Notes: generated from the letters alone by a model not told the origin. Shown: positions 1 to 11,460, counted from the first letter of the stretch. The stretch: DNA of 64,000 nt from Salisapilia sapeloensis (GCA_023334545.1 JAADVB010000046.1:30849-94848); one strand, 5' to 3'. Made by a program: numbers and translations.

Positions 1-1243
1 TGACGTCCTGTGGCAAGTGGTTTTCAGCTAGTTGGGCGTAGAGACGTAAGGGTGCACTATAGTTCTCCACTTTGCTAAAGATACTAGACAAGGAGGCAAG
101 CGTGTAGACGAGTAATCCACATGAGATGGCAAAGTGGGTCAGACGACGTCCGACTACCTTTTTAACGTGGTGTCCGACCGACCGAATGGTCATGGCTGCA
201 GACAGACACAGGAGTGGGTAGATGGGGAAAAGGAACCTCTCTTCCTTGTGTGGCTGGAGCGTCATGATCATAAGCCAGAGGTACATGGGAGACAGGTACT
301 TGAGTGCATGCAGTCGATTCCACTGTAAAAGAGCACCGAGAAGAGCGAGAGGTAGGAGAATGTTAAAGTTGAGAAGAAGGTTGAACAGGTAGTAGTACCA
401 GCTATCGACACCATACAGCGTCGAGTCCTTGTCACTGCTGAAGACATTGTACACGACAATGTTCCATGCAGGCAGGACGAGTTGCTGGTAGTAGTAATAG
501 TTAACGCCGACCTCTGCACCTACGACACCTAGCAGCATAAGAGCTCCGGCGACGATGCTGCGAACGACGCCTTGATGATACATGGCTTCGACGGCAAATG
601 GGAGGAAGAGAACCCCGACGTACGGCCAGCCACTCACCACAGCAACGATGCCACAGAACATGGCAGCGTTGTACTGCTGGTCCATCCAGGCACCTGTGAA
701 CGCTGTGACGAGGTACATGACGGTGGAGCTGGGCAAGAAGGCAGTGCTGGAGTAGAACATGCCAGCATTAAAGACTAGAATCCATAGTAGATACCTCGCG
801 GTGGCTCGACCAAAGCGTTTCCGGCATCTATCGTAAAAGTAGGCTTCGGAATACGCAGATGCGATGGCGAGAGCGCCTCGGAGGGCGTAGAACGTAAGCA
901 TCTTTTGCTCCGCCGTCGCATAGCCAGTGATGCCATTGCCTGATCCTAACGAAATGGCACTCCCCGCAAACCTCGACACGATTGCATGTGACCCAATGTA
1001 TAGGTACGATCGCAAGGCGTACACAGGCGAGTATTCCCACGTCTGGAAGCCAAAGTTGTGCAGTAAAAAGTGCATGGGCTCCCAGTAATTATATACTTCG
1101 TCACAGTCATCGAGTGGTCGGAGCATGGCGGACATGACTCGAGGCAGCAGTAGTATCGACACGGCCGTTTCTCTCGACGGCGCCCACAGCCATCGCTCGA
1201 CCTCGCGCTCCCCAATGGATCGCGTTCGCTTGGTCTTGGCCAT
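1..1243 (-). CDS. ALG9: ALG9-type alpha-1,2-mannosyltransferase, C-terminus cut by window edge
   Basis: An ER-membrane glycosyltransferase of family GT22 that adds alpha-1,2-mannose from dolichol-phosphate-mannose to the lipid-linked oligosaccharide during N-glycan assembly. The frame is open without introns from the ATG at 1243 to the edge (414 codons of an expected roughly 550-600). Residues 45-56 carry the family hallmark DDCDEVYNYWEP, followed by hydrophobic helices, and near residue 332 lies HKEERFLFPIYPLL, the second conserved GT22 motif. DDCDEV and the HKEERF block together favour ALG9 over the GPI mannosyltransferases PIG-B, PIG-Z and ALG12, though this rests on motif recall and not on an alignment. 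The 197 bp to the next gene, which is transcribed the other way, must hold both promoters. The C-terminal luminal part lies outside the window. Confidence 0.88.
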   Translation of the reverse strand, partial: MAKTKRTRSIGEREVERWLWAPSRETAVSILLLPRVMSAMLRPLDDCDEVYNYWEPMHFLLHNFGFQTWEYSPVYALRSYLYIGSHAIVSRFAGSAISLGSGNGITGYATAEQKMLTFYALRGALAIASAYSEAYFYDRCRKRFGRATARYLLWILVFNAGMFYSSTAFLPSSTVMYLVTAFTGAWMDQQYNAAMFCGIVAVVSGWPYVGVLFLPFAVEAMYHQGVVRSIVAGALMLLGVVGAEVGVNYYYYQQLVLPAWNIVVYNVFSSDKDSTLYGVDSWYYYLFNLLLNFNILLPLALLGALLQWNRLHALKYLSPMYLWLMIMTLQPHKEERFLFPIYPLLCLSAAMTIRSVGHHVKKVVGRRLTHFAISCGLLVYTLASLSSIFSKVENYSAPLRLYAQLAENHLPQDV

Positions 1244-1381
1244 CTCTAGGTCGCTCGAGTGTGTCTCGATGTGGTATGCTCATATACGGAGTACGCTAAG
1301 TTTGTGGACAACTACATATAAATACCAAGTGAAATTGACCGAAGAGGCCGTGGCCAGTCGCCGCCACGTTGCGAGCTCGAA

Positions 1382-1397
1382 GCGTCATTCCCAGATT
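1382..1397 (+). promoter_or_regulatory. Oomycete initiator/flanking element upstream of the PPAT gene
   Basis: The segment reads GCGTCATTCCCAGATTT, close to the composite oomycete core promoter in which an initiator (TCATTYY) is followed directly by a flanking T-rich element (CAWTTT). It lies about 45 nt before the ATG at 1441, the spacing expected for a transcription start in this group. The match is by eye and no start-site data support it. Confidence 0.5.
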
Positions 1398-1440
1398 TAG
1401 GTACCTGGACACTTCTCCCTTCACCTCTGCATCCGACATC

Positions 1441-3060
1441 ATGTGTGGTATCATCGCTGTGATGCTGGCGAACCAGTACGAGCACTGTAACCAGTACTTG
1501 TACGACGGGTTGACGGTGCTCCAGCATCGAGGCCAAGGTATTTTGGCTCGTGAAATCTGATTACGTGGTAGGCCCTAATGTCGCTTCGTGCACATGGTAG
1601 ATGCGGCCGGGATCATGACCTGTGAGAAGAAGCGCTTGTTCCTGCGCAAGGACAATGGTCTCGTGCGCGACGTCTTCAAGCAGACGCACATGCTCAACTT
1701 GCGCGGTCCCATGGGTATCGCACATGCGCGGTATCCTACGGCTGGCACGTCCTCGAGCTCCGAGGCGCAGCCGTTCTACACTAACTCCCCATACGGCATT
1801 GCAATCGCTCACAATGGCAACCTGACCAACTCACACGAGCTTGTCGACCAGCTCTCGAACTCCAACTTCCGTCACGTGAACACCGACTCGGACTCGGAAC
1901 TGCTGCTGAACATCCTCGCCGACGAGCTCCTCACGAACGTGAACACTCCGTTAGGTGAAGACACCATCTTCGAGGCCGTCCGTCGCCTCATGCAGCGCTG
2001 CCGTGGAGGCTACACGGCCGTCACGCTCATTAACGGCTACGGTATCTTGGCCTTCCGTGACCCGCATGGCATCCGTCCGTTGGTCTTTGGCTCTCGTAAG
2101 AACGACCACGGCACGGATTATGCCGTGGCATCGGAGAGTGTGGCGCTTGACACGCTCGAGTTCGATCTCCTGCGTGACGTTGCGCCTGGTGAAGCTGTTT
2201 TGATCAAACAAGGTGGAGAACTCACCACGCGCATGTGTGCCGACAATGCGACGCTGAACCCCTGCATCTTCGAGCACGTCTACTTTGCCCGTCCCGACTC
2301 GTTCATCGACGGTGTCTCCGTCTACCAGGCACGTTGCAACATGGGCGAAGTGCTTGCGGAGCGCATCCTAAAGGAGCGACCGGACCACAATATCGATGTG
2401 GTCATCCCGATCCCAGACACGTCTCGTACGTCTGCGCTCGAGGCCAGTCGTCGTCTGAACATTCCGTACCGAGAAGGCTTTGTCAAGAACCGCTACATTG
2501 CTCGTACGTTCATCATGCCCGGCCAAGTCATGCGTAAGAAGACAGTGCGCATGAAGCTGAACGCCATCAAGTCCGAGTTCCAGGACAAGACGGTGCTCTT
2601 GGTGGACGACTCAATCGTTCGAGGCACAACGTCTCGTCAGATCGTCCAAATCGCTCGTGAGAGTGGTGCCAAGGCAGTGTACTTTGCCTCTGCGGCTCCA
2701 GCGATTCGCCACCCGAACGTCTATGGCATCGACATGCCGACTGCGGAGGAGCTGATTGCTTACAATAAGACGGAGGAGCAGATCAGCAAAGAGCTCGGAT
2801 GCGACTGGGTCATCTACCAGGACCTCAAGGACCTGGAAGAGTGTGTTCGTCGTCAGAACCCGAGCATCAACGGCTTCGACTCGTCTTGCTTTGACGGCAA
2901 ATACGTCACGGGCGACGTCGATGAAGAGTACTTTGCTCGTCTCCATCGTGAACGCTGTGACTCTCAGATGCGTGCCAAGAACACTGGCTTCGGTACCATG
3001 CCACGCACCATGTCGGACGAGACGATCGACATGTACAACGCTCCAGCCGTGAGTCAATAG
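1441..3060 (+). CDS. PPAT: Amidophosphoribosyltransferase (glutamine PRPP amidotransferase)
   Basis: First committed step of purine synthesis in the cytosol: PRPP plus glutamine gives 5-phosphoribosylamine. Exons are 1441-1537 and 1601-3060, and the 63-nt intron (1538-1600, GTATTT...GGTAG) splits the codon of HRGQ-DAAG, which restores the exact family motif; 518 residues result. The protein starts MCGI, so Cys2 is the N-terminal glutaminase nucleophile exposed after Met removal, with no propeptide. The phosphoribosyltransferase PRPP loop [14 protein letters not shown] is at about residues 363-376. Length and domain order (Ntn-type class II glutaminase, then type I PRTase) match the bacterial and animal enzymes. 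The start is fixed by the required Met-Cys. A matching initiator element lies upstream. Confidence 0.97.
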
Positions 3061-3139
3061 ACTTAAAGCAAAAAGATAAACACACTCGTTCCTTGTCCAA
3101 TCTGTCTTGTTGTGTCGCTTACATCTACTAGCGTTAAGA

Positions 3140-6100
3140 TCATTGGAACGTCTGACTCGTCTGCATGAAGTAGCCTTGGAGAGACTTGAGCTGCTCGGCC
3201 GTCAAGTTCGCTTGTGCTGCGCCAGAGAACTATCCATCGCGTTAATATGACTCGACATGCATACAGTATGTAGGTATGTACCTTTCCAGGTTGCGACGCC
3301 GAGAGTGTCGCTAACTTTTCCGCCAAGAACTGCTTGGCAGGAGGGTACTCGGCCAAGTAGTCTTGCGTCCCGACGGATGAAGCAAAGTAAAGTTTCGCGA
3401 AACCGGCTTCATACCCTCGTTCCTCCAGCTCTTCTAGAGCATCATCTGCGTCCTTTAGCGTAGATGGCGCTTGCTCCGATTCTTCCAGAAGAGTAACTGC
3501 TGCCGCTAAGGCCGCTGCAAAGTTGTCGACGTTGGCGGTACAGAGGTCGCTCTCCGTCATGAGTTTCACGAGCGCAATGACACAAGCCTTCTTGTCGATC
3601 GTACCACGCACACCTGTGACGTTTTTCAGCCAAATGTTCGAGAAGAACATGACGGTCATGCCTTGCTGCAGTGCTTCCATACTGGCGAGAAGCTCTCCGA
3701 TACCGACCTTGCCGATCACGACCGACAAGGTGTGTACGAGGTCTCGGCAAAAGACAGCCGTATCTCGTCCCTTCATACGCGTCTGCAGTCGCATCATGAG
3801 GATCTTGACGACTTCTCTTAAGTCCGACGCGTAGGCTTCTTGCGGCAAAGAGCCGACAAGAGCACGCAGCAAGGACAGTCCAAAGCGCTCAGTGCTCTTC
3901 ATCGTCACGAGTTTTTGGAAGACACCTAGTAGCCCTCGAATGGACTGCGCAACATCGGTAGGTGCCTTCCGCATGTATGCTTCCAACAGCTTGACGATGG
4001 CTGGGATGTTGCTGACCTTGTCCCATAAGTTTGGCGTAAGGAGGACAGGGAAGAGACTCATGTAAGCTTGGGACACGCCCGATGGACGGAGCTCTAGCAG
4101 CTGAGCAAAGACCTGGTAGACATATGGAGACAGTGCTTCGACGTCTTTCGTGAGAACAGTCTGGAAGGGAGGGAAGAGGAGCTCTTCAAAGCGCTCTGTG
4201 GCCGATGCATTCGCTCGACTGACGTTGAGGATGAGGCACGAGAGCGCTTCAAACAGGTAGTGACTAAAGGACGGATTGCTCGGGTTGGCACATATGCGGT
4301 TCAGCAGCGTCGTAAGGTGCGTGACGACCGTGTCGGTGATGGGCAGAATGTCTTCCTGGGCGACGGTGATGACTCTCATGACCATTTTCATCAGATAGTC
4401 ATTCTCCGGATAGTTTGGCTGTTCCAAGACGCTAAAGACATGCTCCAATACTTTACTTAGATACGGCTGCAACTTTTGTTTGCCAAAGCGTAGCTTTCCA
4501 CCTTCATCTTTCACCGTCAACAGGCGTTCGACACACGCCGCAGCGTACGTGTGGACGACAAACTGTTGTGGGTCCATACAGTTCAGGAGCAAAGGGAACA
4601 ACTGGTCAAGTGCATCGGATGGTAGTTGGCATCGGAACGTCGACACGAACTTGATGGCGTCGGCTTTAAGGATAGGAGAGGCCTGCCCAGTGGACTGGAG
4701 TTCCGGAAGGACTTCTGACAGGAAGAAGTCCATGAGAGGCACGCGCGAGTTGACTTCCGACACACCTCGGAGTTTGGACTGCTTCAAGGCCGAGAGAGCG
4801 ATGACGAGGTTGATCGTCACGTCTTTCAACGCCCATTTACCTGCCGGATCGGCCTTGTACTGCTGCAACTGAGACTGGGTGTTGGACATACAGATCTGCG
4901 TCACCTGGTCGGCAAAGTTCGTCAAGAGACCACGGATCAGGTCTCTCGCAGCACTACGACGACTGTCTCCATCCGAGCCTTCAATATCTCGTCGAATGTA
5001 GTCCATCGGATTGTCCTCGAAGAGCTCTTCGTCGCTCGAGCGTAGCTGGAGATTTGTCACGACGATTGCACAGAGCTCAGATAGGACCTGGGATGACTCG
5101 AATAGCTGACGGTTGTATGCACGTGTGCAAACGGATGTGAGGAACTTCATGCACTTGGCAGCGAGTTCATCGTGCTTTGGCTGGAGCGACACTCGGTGCG
5201 CCAAGAGGTTCCACGTAACCTCGGTGAACTTTTGGAGGTACGGCTTGAACTCTTCGTCATACTTTTCCGCATACAAATTGATGTTTTCAATGATCGCAAC
5301 GAGCAGCAAGTCGATCTGGTCCGGTTCGTCCTCATTATCCTTATCCGTTAGCGCTGCATTTTCATAGCTAAAGTATGACAAGAACTCATTCATCCATTCT
5401 CCTTGATGGTCTTCAAAGTATTCCGGCAAGTCCTGCCAGTTCAAAGAGTAAAAGATGCGACTCATCGTCCGCAACGCCATGACCATTTGGACCTGCTCTT
5501 CTTTGCTCACGCCTTGAGCACGTAGAGCCACGCCGGTCTCTTTGTAAAGCTGAAGAAGTGGTTCCTAAGATATTTTTGTTAGCAATCGTTTAGGTAGAAG
5601 ACACTTGGAGAGATGCACCTGGAAGACTTCGAGACAGTGCTTGAGCTCGATGAAAAGTTCGTCAGATTTAAATACATTGCGGAAACGCTTGAAGAGTGTG
5701 TTGGCAGTGCGCAGGACACCGTTGCGTACTGTCCACTCGCGTTCCGTCTGCAGCTTTTGGACCAATTCACCCAAGAGGTTGGGCCAATTGTGTGGGAAGT
5801 CGTATTCTCCAATCGTACTCAAGGCTTCAATTAGCTGCTTCTGGAGAGATTCAGGCATACGGCACATGAGCTCAACGATATGCTGCTTCACGACGGCGCG
5901 TTCATTGTCCGGTAGTGGGCCACTGGGCGCTTCTGGATCCCACTTTAGTCGAATGGTGTTCTTGAAGAGCAATACAGCAGCAAGACGGATTTCCTGTCTT
6001 TCATTGCTGTTCTCAAGCACTTGTAGAAGAGATAAAACGTAGTTCGGTTGCGTCGAGAGAGACTTGAAGTACTCTTCGGCTTCCTGGCGCTGCTCCGCAT

Positions 6101-6161
6101 ACGGTGAGAGCGTTTGCTCCAGCTTCGTACGGATCATGGCCAGTTGATCGTTCGATGCCAT
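3140..6161 (-). CDS. CSE1L: Exportin-2 (CAS/CSE1), importin-alpha re-exporter
   Basis: A karyopherin that carries importin-alpha out of the nucleus with RanGTP. Exons on the minus strand are 6161-5619, 5564-3282 and 3229-3140. Introns of 54 nt (5565-5618) and 52 nt (3230-3281) are both phase 0, and the spliced product is 971 residues, the same length as human CSE1L. The N-terminus has the importin-beta N-terminal domain (AEEYFKSLSTQPNY, then FKNTIRLKW and NWPNLLGEL), and the rest is a HEAT-repeat solenoid ending in the CAS/CSE1 C-terminal domain. The last exon adds only 29 residues. Without the second splice, the frame runs on to an unrelated tail ending at 3063, so the short third exon is the better model. 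The gene is convergent with PPAT, 79 bp away. Confidence 0.94.
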
Positions 6162-7845
6162 AGTTGAGGTGATGTATAGGTGCTAGCGGTACGAACGAGA
6201 GGAGGGAAGAGCGTTGTCGGTGGCGAAATTCGTTCCTGGTTGTTTCGAGTTCGCTGGATCGCGACGGATAAATGATCTGATTGGTTAAAATAAATATGTT
6301 TGAAAATAGTTATTAACAACAAACTGGAGGTGTTAGATATGGTTTTCGAACTAGATGCGATGGACACTGGGTTACCAAGAAGAATCTATCGCGCCTCGAG
6401 TAGTAATGGCCGTTGATGCTGGCTTCGTAGATTAAATCGTACAAGATGGATTAAAATAACTGGCTATGTTGCTCTTCTGTAGCATTTTGAATTGTCGAGC
6501 CTTTGGATGCGACCATGGCAGGCGCAGCGGTTATCAGCTTTCTAGGTTATTTTGTATTTCATTAAAAATGTTTTTCTATTTACTCGTGTGATGTGCCTGA
6601 TAAGACTTTTCAACTCTTGCTTCATCACTATATTATTGAAGTCTATGGCTGTTCAACAGCATGATTAATTGTGAAAGTTGGTCAATCTCTACTATGCAGA
6701 TTGTGGCTTCTTATAACAATAGTTAATGCCTGGAATTGTTTGATAGTATATAGTGCGGAACATGTCATCCTTCGCCTATTAGCTGCTTATTAATATACTT
6801 TATTTATTTTCATTGCACTATTTCTGCTATTTTGAATGTCCCAAACATCTGAAGAGGTGGCTATCAGTGCGCCCCCCATCCTCTCATCAATGAAAACATC
6901 ATAGTATGGGTTGAGTCCGAAACCGTGCACGTACGTTTGTGGTATTTTACGCAAATAACTATAATAAGCGCTTGGAGTCTATAGATTTAAATCATATGCA
7001 TGCTCCATCTAGGGGTAGTAAACTTTTGCATGCTCATCTTTACGATTAGAATGTAAATACAAAACATTTGTCCGGCAATTGCTACAGCCGAGTTTAGTTC
7101 AAATAGAATGATCGCTATTAGCCAAACCTAGATCGAACATTTTCTTTGCGTAGTTTGGACATTAGCTTTCTGAACAAGTTTTAAAAGCATACATGGATCA
7201 ATTTTTGTAGAGTGGTGGAACATACAATGGATTCTTGTAGCTTCATATAAACAAAATTATTTATTGACTTTATCTCACTTTTTAATAATAAGAGAAAATA
7301 GCAAAAGGCAAGTTTCTGTGGTTAATCTATAAAGTGGACTTTTAGACAAAATAATGTGCTTTGAGGAGAAAACCGGCTTTAAGTAAAAATGTGGGAAGCC
7401 TTCGCATGGAAAACCAAGCTAGAATGCGAAAGCCACAATACACTGATCTCAAGGTAATTGCATACAAACTTGGCAAGTGTAGCATGTCTCATAAACTACC
7501 GCTCGTACATTTAGTGGCACTACAATTTTTACTCCAGCTCGAGGCTGATACTAGTAGAGTAAAAGGTTAGTCGATCCATAATGATCTACTAAGTCTTTTG
7601 CAACGAAAACGACTATAAAATCAGTAAACGTGAAGTTACCACATGACTGGCATAGACTTCCATGGGTCAAATTGCATTTCTTATCCATTGGCAACAACAT
7701 ATTTTGCATTTATGACTCTAGCAGAGTCTAAAAGATAATGTGCCTCGGTTCTCGAACAGCAAATGGAATAAAGAGATTCAACATGAAAAATTAACAGTGA
7801 CATCATCTCTTGTTATATTCGCTTGCAGCACGCTCTCTAGCGTGT
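6162..7845. other. Long AT-rich intergenic stretch
   Basis: About 1.7 kb between CSE1L and the secreted protein gene. It is visibly richer in A and T than the flanking genes and full of stops in all frames. The only open stretch on the plus strand (7361-7570) has no recognisable product and no flanking splice signals. No tRNA, repeat array or transposon remnant was recognised. Confidence 0.6.
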
Positions 7846-9297
7846 CTAGGAACATTCAGGGCTCTGAGCCTCTGGAATACCCACCTTAAAAGGTTTCTCC
7901 GGTGTTTTGCCATTAGCCCCATAGAAAAACAAGCTGCGTAATTTGACCGTCTCGCTGACAGATGAATCCCTCGGAACCTCAATCTTATTCGTAAATGCAT
8001 AGAAGCATTGTCCAGGAAGGCCGCTATTAACACCCTCAGAGACAGTTTTCGGGCATCCGAGATCTAATTTCGTGTCAGCACCTGGGTTCGAGCCATCCTG
8101 TAGCTTTCGAACTGTTGTCTCGCCCGCGTTTCGATTATCATTGCCATCATCTGTTCTGACGTCGACATCGGTACCTGAACCACTCCCGGAATTTACAGTG
8201 TCTTCAGAGTTTCTATTGTTGCTGTGCTCAGAAGCAGAATCAATGTTACTACTGCTGCCGCTCTCAATCAAAGATGAACCAGAGCCAAGATGTGAGTCGC
8301 CCTGCTTAGCTGTATCCGAGTCAGAATGGTTCGAAGAAGTGGAGGTGTCCTTATCGAAAAATCCACCATTGGTGTCAGTGCTATCGCCGTCACCAGCATC
8401 AACGTCGTTGTCATTGGAATTACCCGACGAGTTGTCTCCATCCTCACTACAGCCCCAGCATCCCCAAGGCTTTTTAGTACCCCCATCCAGGATGATATCT
8501 TCCTCATCCTCTTCTTCTGTCCCAGGATTGCCCTGCGTAGTACCGGCCTCGTATGATCCGGAACTGGAAGCATTAAAGGCATGTATGAGCTCAATCAGTT
8601 TGCTTGGGATTGCGCTTAAGTTTGAAGGCACCCCCGAACCAGAGGTATCTTGGTCCTTCTCAATGACGCTCACATAGGTACATGTGCGATGTGGGTTCGC
8701 AGGAACGGCCTCTACTGGTTCTTCGAGAATATACGTAGAATCGTCTTTGTCCGCCAGTTCTACGACTGCCTTCACAGCACCGAAACGAGTGAATTGAAGC
8801 TTGTAAAGTCCTAATGGAAGATCTTCAGGAAGCTTTAGACGAGCTGTGCACACCCATCCATTGTATATCTCGTTTGTTTTCTTTGTCATCTCGAACTTCT
8901 CGTCAAGTTTATAAAATGGCACTCTCTCCACGTCATCTCCTTCGTACCACTCACAATCGTCCCCGTTGCAAGTGTATTGCAGTACGTTGTTGTCAAAATC
9001 GCTTGCCGACGGATAATGCTCAATAGAGTCGATAGGAGCCAGAGCCCAACGGATGAAACCTCTCATGACGCCGCCATAGTCGTCTTCAGCGTCGCGGTGA
9101 TACTTTGCCTCAATGGTATCACCCGGATTAAAAAATTTCACTTCGGCCTGACCCAAGTCCTCTCCACAAGCCATAGAAGTATTGGTCACTTCGTTCAGTT
9201 TAAAAGGTCCTGTGATAGCACGAGGGTACACCAATCCGGCTTGACTTGTGTAAATAGATGCGGCCACAACGGTCGCTGCTAGAGCTAGGAACACCAT
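7846..9297 (-). CDS. Secreted protein with Ig-like N-domain and Ser/Asn/Asp-rich tail
   Basis: Not recognised with certainty. A single exon of 483 residues begins with a typical signal peptide (residues 1-20, cleavage likely after SQA). Residues 21-215 form a folded, cysteine-containing domain (Cys 44, 110, 115, 150, 206) with the pattern PLGLYKLQF, seen near the C-terminal strands of lytic polysaccharide monooxygenase-like folds. The mature protein starts with Gly-Leu and not His, so the copper histidine brace cannot form and LPMO activity is unlikely. Residues 255-400 are an acidic, Ser/Gly/Asn/Asp-rich low-complexity linker holding an odd KPWGCWGC motif (277-283). A short Cys-containing C-terminal part follows (Cys 415, 431, 482). 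No GPI-type hydrophobic tail is present. It is likely exported to the cell wall or apoplast, and the function is unknown. Confidence 0.72.
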   Translation of the reverse strand: MVFLALAATVVAASIYTSQAGLVYPRAITGPFKLNEVTNTSMACGEDLGQAEVKFFNPGDTIEAKYHRDAEDDYGGVMRGFIRWALAPIDSIEHYPSASDFDNNVLQYTCNGDDCEWYEGDDVERVPFYKLDEKFEMTKKTNEIYNGWVCTARLKLPEDLPLGLYKLQFTRFGAVKAVVELADKDDSTYILEEPVEAVPANPHRTCTYVSVIEKDQDTSGSGVPSNLSAIPSKLIELIHAFNASSSGSYEAGTTQGNPGTEEEDEEDIILDGGTKKPWGCWGCSEDGDNSSGNSNDNDVDAGDGDSTDTNGGFFDKDTSTSSNHSDSDTAKQGDSHLGSGSSLIESGSSSNIDSASEHSNNRNSEDTVNSGSGSGTDVDVRTDDGNDNRNAGETTVRKLQDGSNPGADTKLDLGCPKTVSEGVNSGLPGQCFYAFTNKIEVPRDSSVSETVKLRSLFFYGANGKTPEKPFKVGIPEAQSPECS

Positions 9298-10390
9298 TTT
9301 TAGCTTGTAGTTAATGAGGCCTAAAGCATAATGAGCTCTGACTTGCCTCTGACTTACTCGCCGAAGTGACTGCGTGCAAAGTCATCGCTTTTCCATCTGT
9401 AGCCCACAGTTGTGGTCCGCGTGGTAGCTCGCTACTTCTATTCCACCATGATGTTCTTGCGAACTGACTGACAAGTATGAAAATGTACACAGTCCACTAA
9501 AAGAAGACACCGCCACGTCATTAATCTATCACCATTCGCAAAGTTTTTTCAGCATCACTTGTAGCAATTACGAAGAAACACCACGTTTAAGAAAGAGAAA
9601 GACACGATACATGCTCGTGTACGTGTTCCTTCATCTCACGCATGCGTTGCTGAGTGCTCCACTGGGCTTTTCTGAAAAGGAAAAATCATGAGAGAGCAAA
9701 AAGCTTCGTCAAAATAAGTAGTTAGATAGCATACCTGAAGGTTATAAAAAGAAGTGAAACCTACTCTTTCTTGAATACCAACCGTTTTTAAGTTTGGGAT
9801 GTGGATCAGTGTCATCTACAAATGTACTGTCGTTGAAGCACATGCGTAAGTTTTTGAGTAGTCTATATTCAAGAGCACTTGACGTCGAACTGCACTACGA
9901 TGGCACAAAGTACAAGAATGAGGTCTACATATATTGTACTGCCATCATAATAGATAAATGGGAATGTCTGAACTGGCAGCACAATTTATGTGTTTCTACT
10001 CAAACGAAACATGAATATCTAGGGTCATCAATAACATCACTTCCATACGATGAAGTGATACGTATTTCCTTAGTCAGTTCAATAGCCTCGGGCAAATTAC
10101 CACAGAATCTGTACTCATGCCAAGCGCAATTCAGATGCGGCGAAAGTCACCGTGTTGGTAGTTGGATAAATATAGGTCGAATAACGTGTCAAGCTTCTCG
10201 CAATCCACGAAATTAATTGTAGTGACTACAAAGAAAAATAAAGTATTGTGCTGGAACTTATGGACTGTAGTGACAGCGAACAAAATTTACGCAAAGGTAA
10301 TGGAATCTCATAGTCAACTTTGCGCTTTCCGCGTATACAGCCAGTACAGAAATCATTTAAGAGTGTCCTGCGCAAGCCAGCTTTTTCGCC
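9298..10390. other. AT-rich region between two secreted-protein genes
   Basis: About 1.1 kb that should hold the promoters of both divergent genes. A 140-codon plus-strand frame (9794-10216) is present but has no recognisable motif or signal peptide and odd composition, so it is treated as chance. No repeat or RNA gene was recognised. Confidence 0.5.
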
Positions 10391-10822
10391 ATGAGACTTG
10401 CTACTTTTGTCTTAACCTTAGTTCCAGTTATTGCCATGACCTGGATGACTCGGGCTGCGCAGACTTCCGTTGTGCTTACACTGAGTGCAGACAAGATATG
10501 CGATGATGACGACCCAGAGCGCCATCGTATTCAGCGCCTCCTCTTTGCGAAAGAACAAGACACTGCTGATTGTCTCAACGCCATGGGTCTTACGTCCTAT
10601 GATTTTGTCGGTATATACGACAATCACCGAGACGAAGCTTGCCACGAGTGTAGTTGCATACGCATGATGTACCATGCCGTGGACTGGAAGATCTCGACAT
10701 GCGACAAAGGCTGGCCAACAAACTTTACGGAGTGGCGCTCGTATTGTGACGGGCTGAGTATCATAAATCAAATTTCGGTTCGTGGCTTTCTAGGAATTTC
10801 GGGTAGCTGTACGGGCCTTTAG
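10391..10822 (+). CDS. Elicitin-like secreted cysteine-rich protein
   Basis: Elicitins are secreted oomycete proteins that bind sterols and trigger plant responses. This single-exon 143-residue protein has a signal peptide (residues 1 to about 22, cleavage near TRA). Its cysteines at 37, 61, 84, 89 and 104 are spaced C-x23-C-x22-C-x4-C-x14-C, against C-x23-C-x23-C-x4-C-x14-C in canonical elicitins, so five of the six core cysteines match. The sixth is probably Cys140 in the SGSCTGL end, which resembles the usual ATCASL terminus but implies an insertion of about 12 residues. Cys87 and Cys119 are extra and could form a fourth disulphide. Acidic DDDD follows the first Cys. It is therefore an elicitin-like member and not a canonical elicitin. 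The identification rests on spacing alone. Confidence 0.68.
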   Translation: MRLATFVLTLVPVIAMTWMTRAAQTSVVLTLSADKICDDDDPERHRIQRLLFAKEQDTADCLNAMGLTSYDFVGIYDNHRDEACHECSCIRMMYHAVDWKISTCDKGWPTNFTEWRSYCDGLSIINQISVRGFLGISGSCTGL

Positions 10823-11460
10823 GAATAAAAAAGGTAACGAAAACGAGTCAGGCCGTGTACGCGCTGGATCGAAAAGAATTAAAATTGAGGGTTTGCATTC
10901 GTCAAGGGTTGCCATGGTACTCTAAATCGCTCAACTTTTCTTTTGTAGAGAACTTTCGATTTTCTCTTGCCACAAGCCCCAAAGATGCTTCATAACGAAT
11001 CAATATAACTTCGAAACTTGCTTTCGATGACAAAACGATTGACGAAAGCTATAGCCGGAAATGGCGCTTCATATCCTTTGTTGAGTTCGCCGCTTGAACT
11101 TCGCCCTCTTATGAGGTTGTTTTTTGTCATATTCCTTGCAACCGCATCAAGGCAAGAATTACAACAGTTAGGAGACGACTTTGAACGATATGGAAACCTA
11201 GAAGATAAGTTCTCTTCGCTTGGGGTTGTCATCGAATGAATTGACTGCTGCATGCTATCCACTAAGAGATGCGAGCAAAGTTACACGAGTGTCTAGCAGA
11301 CACACGGTCTAACAGTTGTAAGGGTTTCAGACGAATCGAATCCAAATAGTTTGATAGAAACTCGTTCAATTAGGCAAAATCAATTTTCTATCGAGAACGA
11401 ATTTTAGATTTATCAATTTCATTTCTCAGCTCAAGCATCGCAGAAAGAAAAAATTGAGCC
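10823..11460. other. Intergenic, no supported gene
   Basis: About 640 bp after the elicitin-like gene. A plus-strand frame holding a hydrophobic MRLFFVIFLATAS segment at 11112 followed by about 29 residues looks like a bare signal peptide, but it ends at once and has no recognisable mature domain. It could be the stub of a decayed secreted-protein gene. Nothing else was recognised. Confidence 0.4.

Noticed and set aside
3063-3139. Exportin-2 C-terminus read through to 3063
   Set aside because: It requires keeping a GT-AG intron; splicing gives a conserved end and a total of 971 residues as in the family.
8072-8677. 201-codon plus-strand frame inside the secreted low-complexity protein gene
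   Set aside because: It is the shadow of the Ser/Asp-rich linker; repetitive codons keep several frames open.
9794-10216. 140-codon plus-strand frame between two secreted-protein genes
   Set aside because: No domain, no targeting signal, no splice support and composition like the AT-rich spacer.
11112-11239. Possible RXLR-type effector after a hydrophobic MRLFFVIFLATAS start
   Set aside because: The frame ends after about 42 residues with no RXLR or dEER motif in it.
10990-11262. 90-codon minus-strand frame after the elicitin-like gene
   Set aside because: No recognisable motif; overlaps plus-strand frames equally open, typical of chance.
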